Source: Candidatus Thorarchaeota archaeon MP11T_1 (GTDB lineage: Archaea > Asgardarchaeota > Thorarchaeia > Thorarchaeales > Thorarchaeaceae). Taken from it: 8,473 nt of DNA. The stretch lies in assembly GCA_002825515.1 (NCBI GenBank), contig PJET01000183.1, positions 1-8,473 on the forward strand. The letters run 5' to 3'. Positions 1 through 7,031 of the stretch are shown here, one piece after another. A model generated the notes under the pieces. The model was not told the origin of the DNA, did not search any database, and saw only the letters and a program-made list of their open reading frames with translations. Both the position numbers and the translations under genes were made by a program. Numbering within the stretch: the stretch's first letter is position 1; each line of letters starts with the position of its first letter.

Positions 1-1
1 T

Positions 2-235
2 TTCGTCTGGTATTTTGGCAGTGTGTGGACTGTTCCCACTTCTGGGTTTTTCCTTTTTAATCTGCATTTCCTTAAGTTGACAGTGATACTGAGCATTCTC
101 AATACACTCTATATTTTCGAATTAGTCAGATACTACCAAGGAGAGAGGTCTAAAATTCGTGTTATTATTGTTGGGCTCGCTAGCTTATTATTCCCTGATT
201 TGCTAGTGCGGTCGTCTACCGTGCTTGTCCAGTAG
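2..235 (+). CDS. C-terminal end of an unidentified membrane protein (5' partial)
   Basis: The reading frame is open to the left edge and stops at TAG 233-235, so the true start lies outside the window. GTG at 23 is only an internal codon candidate. About 77 codons are visible. They encode two hydrophobic stretches: a long one rich in Phe, Leu and Ile (bases about 44-130), and a shorter one near the C-terminus (about 160-210, ending in a Leu-Phe-Pro-Asp-Leu-Leu run). A charged loop containing Gln-Gly-Glu-Arg-Ser-Lys separates them. This would be a helix-loop-helix end of an integral membrane protein. I recognise no family, and it does not resemble the membrane proteins at the other end of the window. 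The next gene starts 178 bp downstream and probably has its own promoter, so no functional link is implied. The frame could be fortuitous, but its length to the edge and its hydrophobic pattern favour a real gene. Confidence 0.5.
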   Translation, partial: FVWYFGSVWTVPTSGFFLFNLHFLKLTVILSILNTLYIFELVRYYQGERSKIRVIIVGLASLLFPDLLVRSSTVLVQ

Positions 236-413
236 CCATATTTTGGTATTATATGGCCAATTCCCATTCAGTTCATAGTAGGTATAATTCTCATCCATAA
301 GATTCCTGGACCCGAGTTCGTAAGTACTCCTATTGATTAGTCCATCTGTACCTAGCAAAGGACATAAGAATAATACAACCAATCGAATGATAATACAGGA
401 GCGTCTAGAGACC
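236..413 (+). promoter_or_regulatory. Non-coding leader upstream of korA with a candidate TATA box
   Basis: This 178-bp A+T-rich gap carries no convincing gene on either strand. TATAAT at 283-288, preceded by GTAGG, could be an archaeal box A. That would place the transcript start near 310 and give a leader of about 100 nt. A second A/T-rich stretch at about 365-375 would give a short leader of about 20 nt. CAGGAG at 396-401 is a Shine-Dalgarno-like site 12 nt before ATG 414. Neither promoter assignment is firm. Confidence 0.3.
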
Positions 414-2132
414 ATGGATATAACATTCAACATTGGCGGAGAAGCTGGCCAAGGTATTGACACAATTGGGGACCTATTGACTCAGGTCTTTGTCCAAGCA
501 GGATTCTATACTTTCACAATCAAGGATTTCGAATCGAGAATTCGAGGTGGGTACAACTTCACACAGGTCCGGGTCAGTGATGAACCAATCCATGCTCCAG
601 TTGATTATATTGATGTAATAGTTGCACTATCTCGTGATGCAGTTATTGCTCAACGCGATAGGCTAGTGGAAGAAGGAGTAATCATATTCGATGACACAAT
701 CGAGTTTGATGATCTTGAAGCATGTCATTATCAAGCACCACTCGAAAAGATAGCTAAAGAGATTGGAGGCAATGTTCGGATGATGAACGCTGCAGCTCTT
801 GGTGCAATCCTTTCAGTCTTGCGATTTCCATTCAAACTTGCCGAAGAAGCACTTAATGCAATATTCGGAAGAAAAGGAGAAAAGATCGTAGGAGCAAACG
901 TTGCTGTTGCAAAAGCTCTCTACGATATGACCACGGAGAAATTTGCAGGAAAATGTCGATACAATCTTGACACCCTCGAAGTAGGCCCAAGCAATGACAA
1001 GCTTCTACTTACAGGCAACAAGGCACTGGCGCTCGGTGCCATGGCTGCGAATCTCAAGTGGATTTCAGCATATCCAATGAGTCCATCCACCTCGCTCTTC
1101 ATGGATATTATGTCCTACTCGCACGACATGAATATTGGTGCATTGCAGACAGAGGATGAGATTTCAGCAATTTGTATGGCAATAGGAGCTTCCTATGCTG
1201 GAGCTCGTTCAATGGTTACAACTTCTGGAGGTGGTTTCTCCCTGATGGTTGAAGCATTAGGACTTGCTGCGATGGCTGAGGTTCCTGTTGTAATCTATAA
1301 TGCTCAGAGACCTGGTCCAAGCACAGGACTACCAACACGAACGGAGCAATCAGATCTTCTCTTCATGGCATTCGCAAGTCAGGGAGAATTCCCACGAATC
1401 ATCCTTGCTCCCAAAGATCCACTTGAGGCATTCGATATTGCTATACGTGCGTTCAATCTTGCCGACAAGTTCCAGATTCCAGTAATGATTCTTGGTGACC
1501 AATATTTCGCTGATTCAGTCATGAATGTCCCACGAATTGATGTTTCAAACACCAAGCTGGATCGAGGAAAGATTGCCCAAGCTGATTCTGATTCCGACTA
1601 CAAGCGATACCTATTAACTGATGATGGAATTTCACCACGAGCATTTCCTGGAGATGAAGGTAAGTCCATAGTGTCATCTGGGAATGTCCACCGCGAGGAT
1701 GGTCACATCACTGAGAGTGCAGACATACGGAGCAATATGGTGACCAAATTCATGAACAAGCTTCCTGCAATCATGAATGCAATGAACCCACCCAGACTGT
1801 ACGGCGATGAGAATGCAAAGATTACTCTACTTACTTGGGGTTCAACTTGGGGAGCTGCCAATGAAGCATTACAGATTCTAAAAGATGCAGGTATTTCTGT
1901 TAATCAGCTGCACTTTTGTGATATCTATCCGCTAAGAACTGAGAAGCTCAGATCGGTCCTCAGTAGATCCAAACAGATTATCGCAGTTGAGCAGAATGTC
2001 ACATCTCAATTCGCTCAGATTGTCAAAATGGCTACGGGGATATCAGTTCACCACCATATCAACAAGTACGATGGGCGACCTATGACTGCGAGATGGATTG
2101 TTGATGAGATTAAGGAGGCTGGCATCAAATGA
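414..2132 (+). CDS. korA: 2-oxoacid:ferredoxin oxidoreductase, fused gamma-alpha subunit (KorA type)
   Basis: Large subunit of an enzyme that oxidatively decarboxylates a 2-oxoacid, most likely 2-oxoglutarate to succinyl-CoA, and reduces ferredoxin; the reaction is reversible in the family. The protein has 572 residues. The N-terminal gamma domain shows GGEAGQG at 8-14 and SRIRGG at 41-46. The alpha (pyrimidine-binding) domain begins near residue 200 with TGN-A-A-GA and has YPMSP at 220-224, the site of the family's YPITP motif. It continues with PGPSTGLPTRTEQSD at 300-314, whose Arg309 matches the substrate-carboxylate Arg of the Sulfolobus enzyme. The C-terminal domain follows, with a GISPRAFPG segment and WGSTWG. 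There is no ferredoxin-like dicluster domain, as expected for the two-subunit type. ATG 414 is chosen because the family starts right before the GGEAGQG strand; the frame extends upstream to 333, but that part is not family-like. The gene overlaps korB by 4 bp (ATGA), so the two should be translationally coupled. Confidence 0.93.
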   Translation: MDITFNIGGEAGQGIDTIGDLLTQVFVQAGFYTFTIKDFESRIRGGYNFTQVRVSDEPIHAPVDYIDVIVALSRDAVIAQRDRLVEEGVIIFDDTIEFDDLEACHYQAPLEKIAKEIGGNVRMMNAAALGAILSVLRFPFKLAEEALNAIFGRKGEKIVGANVAVAKALYDMTTEKFAGKCRYNLDTLEVGPSNDKLLLTGNKALALGAMAANLKWISAYPMSPSTSLFMDIMSYSHDMNIGALQTEDEISAICMAIGASYAGARSMVTTSGGGFSLMVEALGLAAMAEVPVVIYNAQRPGPSTGLPTRTEQSDLLFMAFASQGEFPRIILAPKDPLEAFDIAIRAFNLADKFQIPVMILGDQYFADSVMNVPRIDVSNTKLDRGKIAQADSDSDYKRYLLTDDGISPRAFPGDEGKSIVSSGNVHREDGHITESADIRSNMVTKFMNKLPAIMNAMNPPRLYGDENAKITLLTWGSTWGAANEALQILKDAGISVNQLHFCDIYPLRTEKLRSVLSRSKQIIAVEQNVTSQFAQIVKMATGISVHHHINKYDGRPMTARWIVDEIKEAGIK

Positions 2133-2998
2133 CAACACTAGATCAACTCGAAGGACCTCAGAAGGTGACATGGTGCACGGGGTGCGGTAATTATGGAATT
2201 CTAGCAGCTATTAAAAAAGCGGTCGTGGAGCTTGACATTCCAGTGCATAATCTTGTGATTTCCTCTGGTATAGGGTGCTCAGGTAAGGCACCTCATTACA
2301 TAGGAGGTCTCAATAGTTTTCATAATCTACATGGCAGACCAATTCCTGTTGCGACTGGAATTCACATGGCAAACAGGGATCTTGAAGTGATAGTCCACAC
2401 CGGCGATGGCGATTGTCTAGGTGAGGGTCTGGGACACTTCGTACATGCGGCTCGACGAAATGTCAACATTGCTGTATTTATTCACAACAATGGTGTCATG
2501 GGTCTCACAAAAGGTCAATTCTCACCTGCTGCACCGAGAGGCTATATATCCAACACCTCGCCACCCCCTCCAGGTTCTCCCATGGACCCAACAAATCCAG
2601 TCGCATTGGCTATTACTGCAGGAGCGACATATGTTGCTCGAGGATTCTCAGGAGACCAAAAAGCTCTGGTGAATCTCATGGTTGAGGCTGTGAAACACAA
2701 AGGCTTTGCAGTTGTCGATATCTTACAACCTTGCATAACATGGAACAGACAGTTGACATGGAAGTTCTATAATGAAAATACTTACTCTCTACAAGACAAT
2801 GGACATGACCCTTCCAATCGTCTTTCAGCTTTGGAGAAAGCTCTGACAGGTACCGGCAAAATACCAATCGGTGTTTTCTACAAAATAGATGCTCCTGACT
2901 TGGCTGCTAACATGTTTTTGCCAGAAGACGTACCTCTAAAGGACCACACGACGAATCTTAAGGACGTCCAACAGATTATTGATGATTTGATGATATAG
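2129..2998 (+). CDS. korB: 2-oxoacid:ferredoxin oxidoreductase, beta subunit (KorB type)
   Basis: Catalytic partner of the upstream subunit. It binds thiamine pyrophosphate and one [4Fe-4S] cluster. It has 289 residues, the usual size. Cluster ligands are Cys16 and Cys19 (WCTGCGN), Cys50 (GIGCSGK) and Cys202 (LQPC). The ThDP/Mg motif is GDGD at 92-95 with Asn121 and GLTKGQ at 125-130. Lys53, Leu126 and Lys128 line up with the Lys49, Leu123 and Lys125 positions that, from knowledge of the Sulfolobus enzymes, favour 2-oxoglutarate or a broad 2-oxoacid range over strict pyruvate use. The HKGFA-VD-LQPC segment near 190-202 is typical of KorB. The start ATG overlaps the korA stop, and AAGGAGG at 2112-2118 is a strong ribosome site 10 nt upstream, which fixes this start. 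The exact substrate in vivo is inferred; pyruvate or branched oxoacids are not excluded. Confidence 0.93.
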   Translation: MTTLDQLEGPQKVTWCTGCGNYGILAAIKKAVVELDIPVHNLVISSGIGCSGKAPHYIGGLNSFHNLHGRPIPVATGIHMANRDLEVIVHTGDGDCLGEGLGHFVHAARRNVNIAVFIHNNGVMGLTKGQFSPAAPRGYISNTSPPPPGSPMDPTNPVALAITAGATYVARGFSGDQKALVNLMVEAVKHKGFAVVDILQPCITWNRQLTWKFYNENTYSLQDNGHDPSNRLSALEKALTGTGKIPIGVFYKIDAPDLAANMFLPEDVPLKDHTTNLKDVQQIIDDLMI

Positions 2999-3033
2999 AA
3001 GGTCTATATCATATCTTGCTAGAGGTCTTGAAT

Positions 3034-4422
3034 ATGAAAAAGACTAGAAGAGAGAAGGACTCTATCGGTGAACTAGATGTTCCTGCAGATGTTTACTGGG
3101 GAATCAACACACTACGTGCATTAATGAATTTCAAGATTAGTGGGCAGTCTTTCTCACCTGAGTTTATCCATTCTTTGGCTCAAGTCAAGAAAGCATGTCT
3201 TCTTGCCAACAGATCTGCTGGACTAATTCCTAATGATATAGCTTCAGCGATTGAAACTGCTATCGATGAGGTATTGCAAGGTAAATTTGACGACCAATTT
3301 CCCATTGATATCTTTCAAACTGGTTCAGGAACTCAGACCAATATGAACATGAACGAGGTCTTAAGTAACCGAGCCAATGAGATTCTTGGTCATCCTAGAG
3401 GATCTAAATCTCCTGTTCATCCAAACAATACCATCAATATGTCCCAGTCAAGTAATGATGTCATTCCCACTACGATGCATGTTTCAGCTTTGAAGATGAT
3501 ACGGGATATCCTCCTGCCTTCTCTTGATAGGCTTAGCGCGGAACTTGAAGTGAAGATTAAACAGTTTGAGGGTGTTTTGAAAATTGGACGAACACATCTA
3601 CAAGATGCTGTGCCCATTCCACTCTCAACCGAATTCAGGGTCTACAAGGAGCAGGTTGATTCTGTAATTAATAGAGATCTTGCAAATGCAACAGAGAGCC
3701 TTTTGGTTGTCGCCATTGGCGGAACAGCTTTGGGAACCGGTCTCAACACACCAAAGGGATTTGCCAGAAAAGTCGTTAGTGAGCTTAGCAAGATGACTGG
3801 TTTCAAATTTCAAGTGAACCCGGTCAAAGCTGAAGGCATTTCCTCCCATAATGCAATCGTTAGAACAAGCAGTGCTTTGAGGTCGCTTGCCCTGGCATGT
3901 ATGAAAATGGCAAATGACATTCGTTGGATGGGGAGTGGTCCAAGAGCTGGGCTTGGCGAACTCATATTACCCGAGAATGAACCAGGGTCTTCAATCATGC
4001 CAGGAAAGATCAATCCAACCCAGTCGGAGGCTCTAATTCAGGTTGCTCTTCAGGTGATTGGTAATGATGCAACAATTGCAGCAGCAGAAGGATTCGGAAG
4101 TACTCTTGACTTGAATGTCACAAAGCCTGTGATGATAGTTAATCTTCTTCATTCCATACGTATTCTGGGAAATGGAATTGACTCGTTCGTAGAGAATTGT
4201 CTTCAAGGTCTAGAAGTGAATAAGGATAGAATCGCTCGGCACCTTCAAGAAAGCCTGATGGTTGTGACTCGGCTAGCACCTGTCATTGGCTATGACAAAG
4301 CTGCTGAGATCGCCAAGATTGCTCATTTAACTGGAAAGACAATACATGAAGCTATCATAGAATTAGGGATTGAGATTAATGGAAACCTTGATGAGCTTCT
4401 AGACCCAACAAAGATGGTCTAA
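3034..4422 (+). CDS. fumC: Class II fumarate hydratase (fumarase C type)
   Basis: Interconverts fumarate and malate; a soluble, metal-independent homotetramer in this family. It has 462 residues, close to the 467 of E. coli FumC. The superfamily motifs are all present: GSGTQTNMNMNEV at 97-109, SSND at 139-142, GRTHLQD at 185-191 with the catalytic His188, and the signature GSSIMPGKINP at 318-328 with the catalytic Ser319. His rather than Gln in GRTHLQD, and SSND rather than STND, favour fumarase over aspartase. SSNDVIPTTM and RLAPVIGYD deviate slightly from the usual SSNDTFPTAM and TALNPHIGYD. ATG 3034 has AGAGGT at 3021-3026, 7 nt upstream; TTG 3016 is in frame but lacks a site. The gene begins 35 bp after korB, so it is probably in the same operon. 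Many archaea use the class I iron-sulfur fumarase, so the class II enzyme is a useful lineage marker. Confidence 0.93.
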   Translation: MKKTRREKDSIGELDVPADVYWGINTLRALMNFKISGQSFSPEFIHSLAQVKKACLLANRSAGLIPNDIASAIETAIDEVLQGKFDDQFPIDIFQTGSGTQTNMNMNEVLSNRANEILGHPRGSKSPVHPNNTINMSQSSNDVIPTTMHVSALKMIRDILLPSLDRLSAELEVKIKQFEGVLKIGRTHLQDAVPIPLSTEFRVYKEQVDSVINRDLANATESLLVVAIGGTALGTGLNTPKGFARKVVSELSKMTGFKFQVNPVKAEGISSHNAIVRTSSALRSLALACMKMANDIRWMGSGPRAGLGELILPENEPGSSIMPGKINPTQSEALIQVALQVIGNDATIAAAEGFGSTLDLNVTKPVMIVNLLHSIRILGNGIDSFVENCLQGLEVNKDRIARHLQESLMVVTRLAPVIGYDKAAEIAKIAHLTGKTIHEAIIELGIEINGNLDELLDPTKMV

Positions 4423-4441
4423 TTAATCTCAAGCCGTACAC

Positions 4442-4450
4442 GTTATAACT
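4442..4450 (+). promoter_or_regulatory. TATA-like box GTTATAACT before sdhA
   Basis: GTTATAACT lies in the 52-bp gap after fumC. Its TTATAA core at 4443-4448 predicts a transcript start near 4470-4473, immediately before the AGAGGTGA ribosome site. The same nine bases recur upstream of both membrane-protein genes (6988-6996 and 8174-8182) at a similar distance from their starts, which supports a real promoter element. Confidence 0.5.
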
Positions 4451-4470
4451 AAACGACACCCTTGTTATCC

Positions 4471-4478
4471 AGAGGTGA
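4471..4478 (+). promoter_or_regulatory. Ribosome binding site deciding the sdhA start
   Basis: AGAGGTGA contains GAGGTGA, complementary to the archaeal 16S rRNA 3' end. It sits six bases before an in-frame ATT at 4485. No ATG, GTG or TTG is suitably placed in the flavoprotein frame. The site overlaps GTG 4475, which belongs to another frame, so as a ribosome site it favours initiation at 4485. Confidence 0.45.
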
Positions 4479-4484
4479 GCGACG

Positions 4485-6167
4485 ATTTCATCTTTTAATC
4501 ATGATGTTCTCATCGTTGGTGCTGGTCTCTCAGGTTTGCGAACCGCGATTCAGCTCTGCGAGAAGTTCAATGTAGCTATCGTCACAAAGGTTCATCCATT
4601 GAGATCCCATTCTGTTGCTGCTCAGGGAGGGATTAATGCTTCGTTGGGTGAAGATGACTCGTGGGAAGCTCATGCTTTTGATACAGTGAAGGGATCTGAT
4701 TATCTCGCAGACCAAGATGTGGTTGAAACTCTTGCTAGAGAAGCTCCACGAGCAGTAATTGAGAACGAACGATGGGGTACAGCCTTCTCTCGGACAAAAG
4801 ATGGCAAAATAGCTCAGAGACCTTTTGGTGGAGCAGCCTTTCCACGAACTTGTTATGCCGCAGATAGGACTGGACATAATTTGCTACACACAACCTTTGA
4901 ACAAACATTGAAACGAGGCATCACGTTCTACAACGAGTGGTTCGTCACGTCACTTGTGAAGTCAGATAATCGAATCTGTGGTTTGACCGCTCTAAACATT
5001 ACAACAGGGGAGGTTCACGGGTTTTCAGCAAAAGCCGTTGTCCTTGCTTCAGGAGGCTTTGGGAGAGTATATGGTCATTCAACCAATGCACTAATCAATA
5101 CTGGCGATGGTTGTGCCCTCGCTTTTAGGGTTGGAGCTCCTTTGAAAGACATGGAGTTTGTTCAATTCCATCCAACTTGTCTGTATGAATCCAGCATTCT
5201 AATAACTGAGGGAGCACGTGGTGAAGGAGGATATCTCATCAATGCACTTGATGAGAGGTTTATGGAAAAATATGCTCCAGAAAAAATGGAACTAGCTCCT
5301 CGAGATATCGTCGCTCGAGCAATTCGGACTGAGGTTCTTGAGGGTCGAGGGTTTGAGGATGAATATGTACATCTCGACCTTAGACATTTGGGTAAAGAGA
5401 AGATTAACGAGCGGCTCCCAGGTATCCGTGAGATATGCATCTATTTTGCAGGAGTCGACCCAATTGAAGAACCGATTCCAATACAACCAGCTCAACATTA
5501 TTCTATGGGCGGAATTCATACAGACAAACATGGCGTCACCTCTATCCCTGGACTCTTCGCAGTTGGTGAAAATGCATGCATGAGCGTACATGGTGCTAAC
5601 CGTCTGGGTGGCAATTCACTTCTTGAAACTCTTGTATTTGGTAGGATTGTTGGCATGGCTGTAGGAGAATATGTCGCATCAGTTGAATCCTCAGATTTGG
5701 CAGCTGTTGAACAAGAAACCTTTGAAACACGCGAAAGACTGCAAGCCTTACTCCTCCATGAAGGTGGAGATTCACCTTCCAATATTCGAGAAACAATGGG
5801 TCAGACAATGGATGTGCTTGTTGGAGTCTACAGAAAATCAGATGCTCTTGAAGCTGCATTAAAGATGATCCGTGAGCTAAAGACCCGATTCAAGAACGTC
5901 AGTGTTGGACGAAGCGATGAAAAGTTCAACTACGCCCTTGTTCGAACCCTAGAACTTGAGAATATGTTAGACCTTGCTGAAGTCATCACAATGGGAGCTC
6001 TTATGCGAAGAGAGAGTCGTGGGGCACACTGGAGACTTGACTATCCTGAACGGGATGACGAGAATTTCTTGAAGCACTCCCTTTTCACAAAGGTGGAGGA
6101 CTACATCAAGACGGAACTCATTGATGTGAGTCTAGGTATGTTTGAAGTCAAGGAGAGGAGCTACTAA
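4485..6167 (+). CDS. sdhA: Succinate dehydrogenase / fumarate reductase flavoprotein subunit (start unusual)
   Basis: Catalytic FAD subunit that interconverts succinate and fumarate. Counting from 4485 (560 residues), the dinucleotide fold GAGLSGL is at 12-18, and the family's covalent-FAD His is His42 in RSHSVAAQGGI. Active-site residues His229 (QFHPT), Arg273 (APRD), His338 (AQHYSMGG) and Arg373 (GANRLGGNS) correspond to E. coli His242, Arg286, His354 and Arg399. GARGEGGYLIN and the C-terminal RESRGAHWR-DYPERDDENF are SdhA hallmarks; the AAQGGINASLG form and C-terminus argue against L-aspartate oxidase. The frame is closed by a TGA at 4476-4478, with no ATG, GTG or TTG before the FAD fold. 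Starting at TTG 4536 would remove GAGLSG. Either ATT 4485 is the start, or GTG 4475 is and one T is extra in the TTTT run at 4493-4496; removing it gives a joined N-terminus MSDDFIFNHDVLIVGAG. The gene overlaps sdhB by one base. Confidence 0.92.
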   Translation: MSSFNHDVLIVGAGLSGLRTAIQLCEKFNVAIVTKVHPLRSHSVAAQGGINASLGEDDSWEAHAFDTVKGSDYLADQDVVETLAREAPRAVIENERWGTAFSRTKDGKIAQRPFGGAAFPRTCYAADRTGHNLLHTTFEQTLKRGITFYNEWFVTSLVKSDNRICGLTALNITTGEVHGFSAKAVVLASGGFGRVYGHSTNALINTGDGCALAFRVGAPLKDMEFVQFHPTCLYESSILITEGARGEGGYLINALDERFMEKYAPEKMELAPRDIVARAIRTEVLEGRGFEDEYVHLDLRHLGKEKINERLPGIREICIYFAGVDPIEEPIPIQPAQHYSMGGIHTDKHGVTSIPGLFAVGENACMSVHGANRLGGNSLLETLVFGRIVGMAVGEYVASVESSDLAAVEQETFETRERLQALLLHEGGDSPSNIRETMGQTMDVLVGVYRKSDALEAALKMIRELKTRFKNVSVGRSDEKFNYALVRTLELENMLDLAEVITMGALMRRESRGAHWRLDYPERDDENFLKHSLFTKVEDYIKTELIDVSLGMFEVKERSY

Positions 6168-6898
6168 TGATGTTCAGAATTGCTAGAAGCAGAAATGGTG
6201 GATTAATCACTCATTTCGACCTCTACAAAGTCGATACCAAAAAGGGGATGACTGTTCTTGATGCGCTATTCCAAATCCAAGACAGGATGGACCCTTCACT
6301 CTCCTTTAGATATTCATGCAGAGGTGCGGTTTGCGGAAGTTGTTCGATGCTCATTAACAAAGAGCCACGTCTAGCATGTAGAACACAGATATCAGAAACA
6401 AATCAGAAGACAATGAAACTAAAATCATTCTCTAAACTATCTGAAACCCCTGCTGGGTGGAATCCTGAAACTGAGATTTTGATTGAACCATTGCCAAACA
6501 TGCCAATTCTGAAGGATCTTGTTGTAGACATGACAAAGTTCTATGAGGTCCTTCAAACAATGAAGATGTGGAGTGATACTGAGGATGGTGAAACTCCTAG
6601 GTCACAGAGTCCTAATGAGCGTGAGAAGATTGAGCGATATGTCAATTGCATTCTTTGTGCGCTTTGCTATGGCTCCTGTCCTGTGAATGCAGAGAATGAG
6701 GAATATGTCGGTCCTGCATCTCTCGCAAAGGCTTGGAGATTTCATGAAGACTCCCGAACTCCAGATCCTGATAGATATGTACAGGTGGCAAAACAACCCG
6801 CGGGTGCACCTCTTTGCGACCTCGTGATGAACTGTGTAAAAGTGTGTCCAAAGGGAGTGGCGCCGGGTGGTGCAATCAGGAAATTGAAAGAACTTTGA
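6167..6898 (+). CDS. sdhB: Succinate dehydrogenase / fumarate reductase iron-sulfur subunit
   Basis: Passes electrons from the flavin to the quinone or other acceptor through three clusters. It has 243 residues, the normal length. The N-terminal ferredoxin domain has the [2Fe-2S] ligands Cys51, Cys56, Cys59 and Cys71. The C-terminal domain has CILCALCYGSCP (Cys161, 164, 167, 171) and CDLVMNCVKVCPKG (Cys217, 223, 227), the standard pattern for one [4Fe-4S] and one [3Fe-4S] cluster. MNC-KVCPKG is close to that of mitochondrial and bacterial SdhB. There is no fused HdrB-like CCG domain, so it is not the TfrB type. ATG 6167 shares a base with the sdhA stop, and GAGGAG at 6155-6160 lies 6 nt upstream; ATG 6170 is an alternative start. 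No membrane-anchor gene (SdhC/D or SdhE/F) follows, so the anchor must be elsewhere or absent. Confidence 0.94.
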   Translation: MMFRIARSRNGGLITHFDLYKVDTKKGMTVLDALFQIQDRMDPSLSFRYSCRGAVCGSCSMLINKEPRLACRTQISETNQKTMKLKSFSKLSETPAGWNPETEILIEPLPNMPILKDLVVDMTKFYEVLQTMKMWSDTEDGETPRSQSPNEREKIERYVNCILCALCYGSCPVNAENEEYVGPASLAKAWRFHEDSRTPDPDRYVQVAKQPAGAPLCDLVMNCVKVCPKGVAPGGAIRKLKEL

Positions 6899-6987
6899 GA
6901 AATGCTTAGATTTTAAAAAGAAGCAATAGCTCATATACTCGCACTCTGATTCTTTTATTACCCAAATCCATCTCTTGAAGCATACAA

Positions 6988-6997
6988 GTTATAACTA
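6988..6997 (+). promoter_or_regulatory. Promoter element: TATA-like box before the membrane-protein gene
   Basis: AGTTATAACT followed by A, with TTATAA core at 6989-6994, is in the 133-bp gap after sdhB. The ten bases AGTTATAACT (6987-6996 give AGTTATAACT) form a perfect palindrome and recur before the downstream paralogue. The predicted transcript start is near 7016-7020, leaving a leader of only about 5-15 nt. The rest of the gap is A+T-rich with a weak CTTTTATT run near 6952-6959 that could end the sdh transcript. Confidence 0.5.
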
Positions 6998-7031
6998 CTC
7001 GTGCCAAGCACCCATAGGTTGGTTGGGCGGA

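Noticed and set aside
333..413. Longer korA with 27 extra N-terminal residues
   Set aside because: The extension is low in family character, and KorA proteins begin just before the GGEAGQG strand. ATG 414 fits that; ATG 387 lacks a placed ribosome site.
203..463. 86-codon open frame on the minus strand over the leader and start of korA
   Set aside because: It overlaps the certain korA start, has no recognisable domain or ribosome site, and looks like a chance frame in A+T-rich leader DNA.
3034..4422. Aspartate ammonia-lyase instead of fumarase
   Set aside because: GRTHLQD with His188 and the SSND motif follow fumarase; aspartases typically show GRTQLQD and STND.
4536..4538. TTG 4536 as the sdhA start
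   Set aside because: It would remove the beta strand and GAGLSG of the FAD-binding fold that is plainly encoded just upstream in the same frame.
4530..4877. 115-codon minus-strand frame inside sdhA
   Set aside because: It lies antisense to conserved SdhA sequence and has no domain-like pattern, so it is a shadow of the coding frame. The same holds for the minus-strand frames at 5162-5859 and 6602-6934.
6952..6959. T-rich run after sdhB as a definite terminator
   Set aside because: The run is short and interrupted, with no associated hairpin. It is mentioned only as a possibility.
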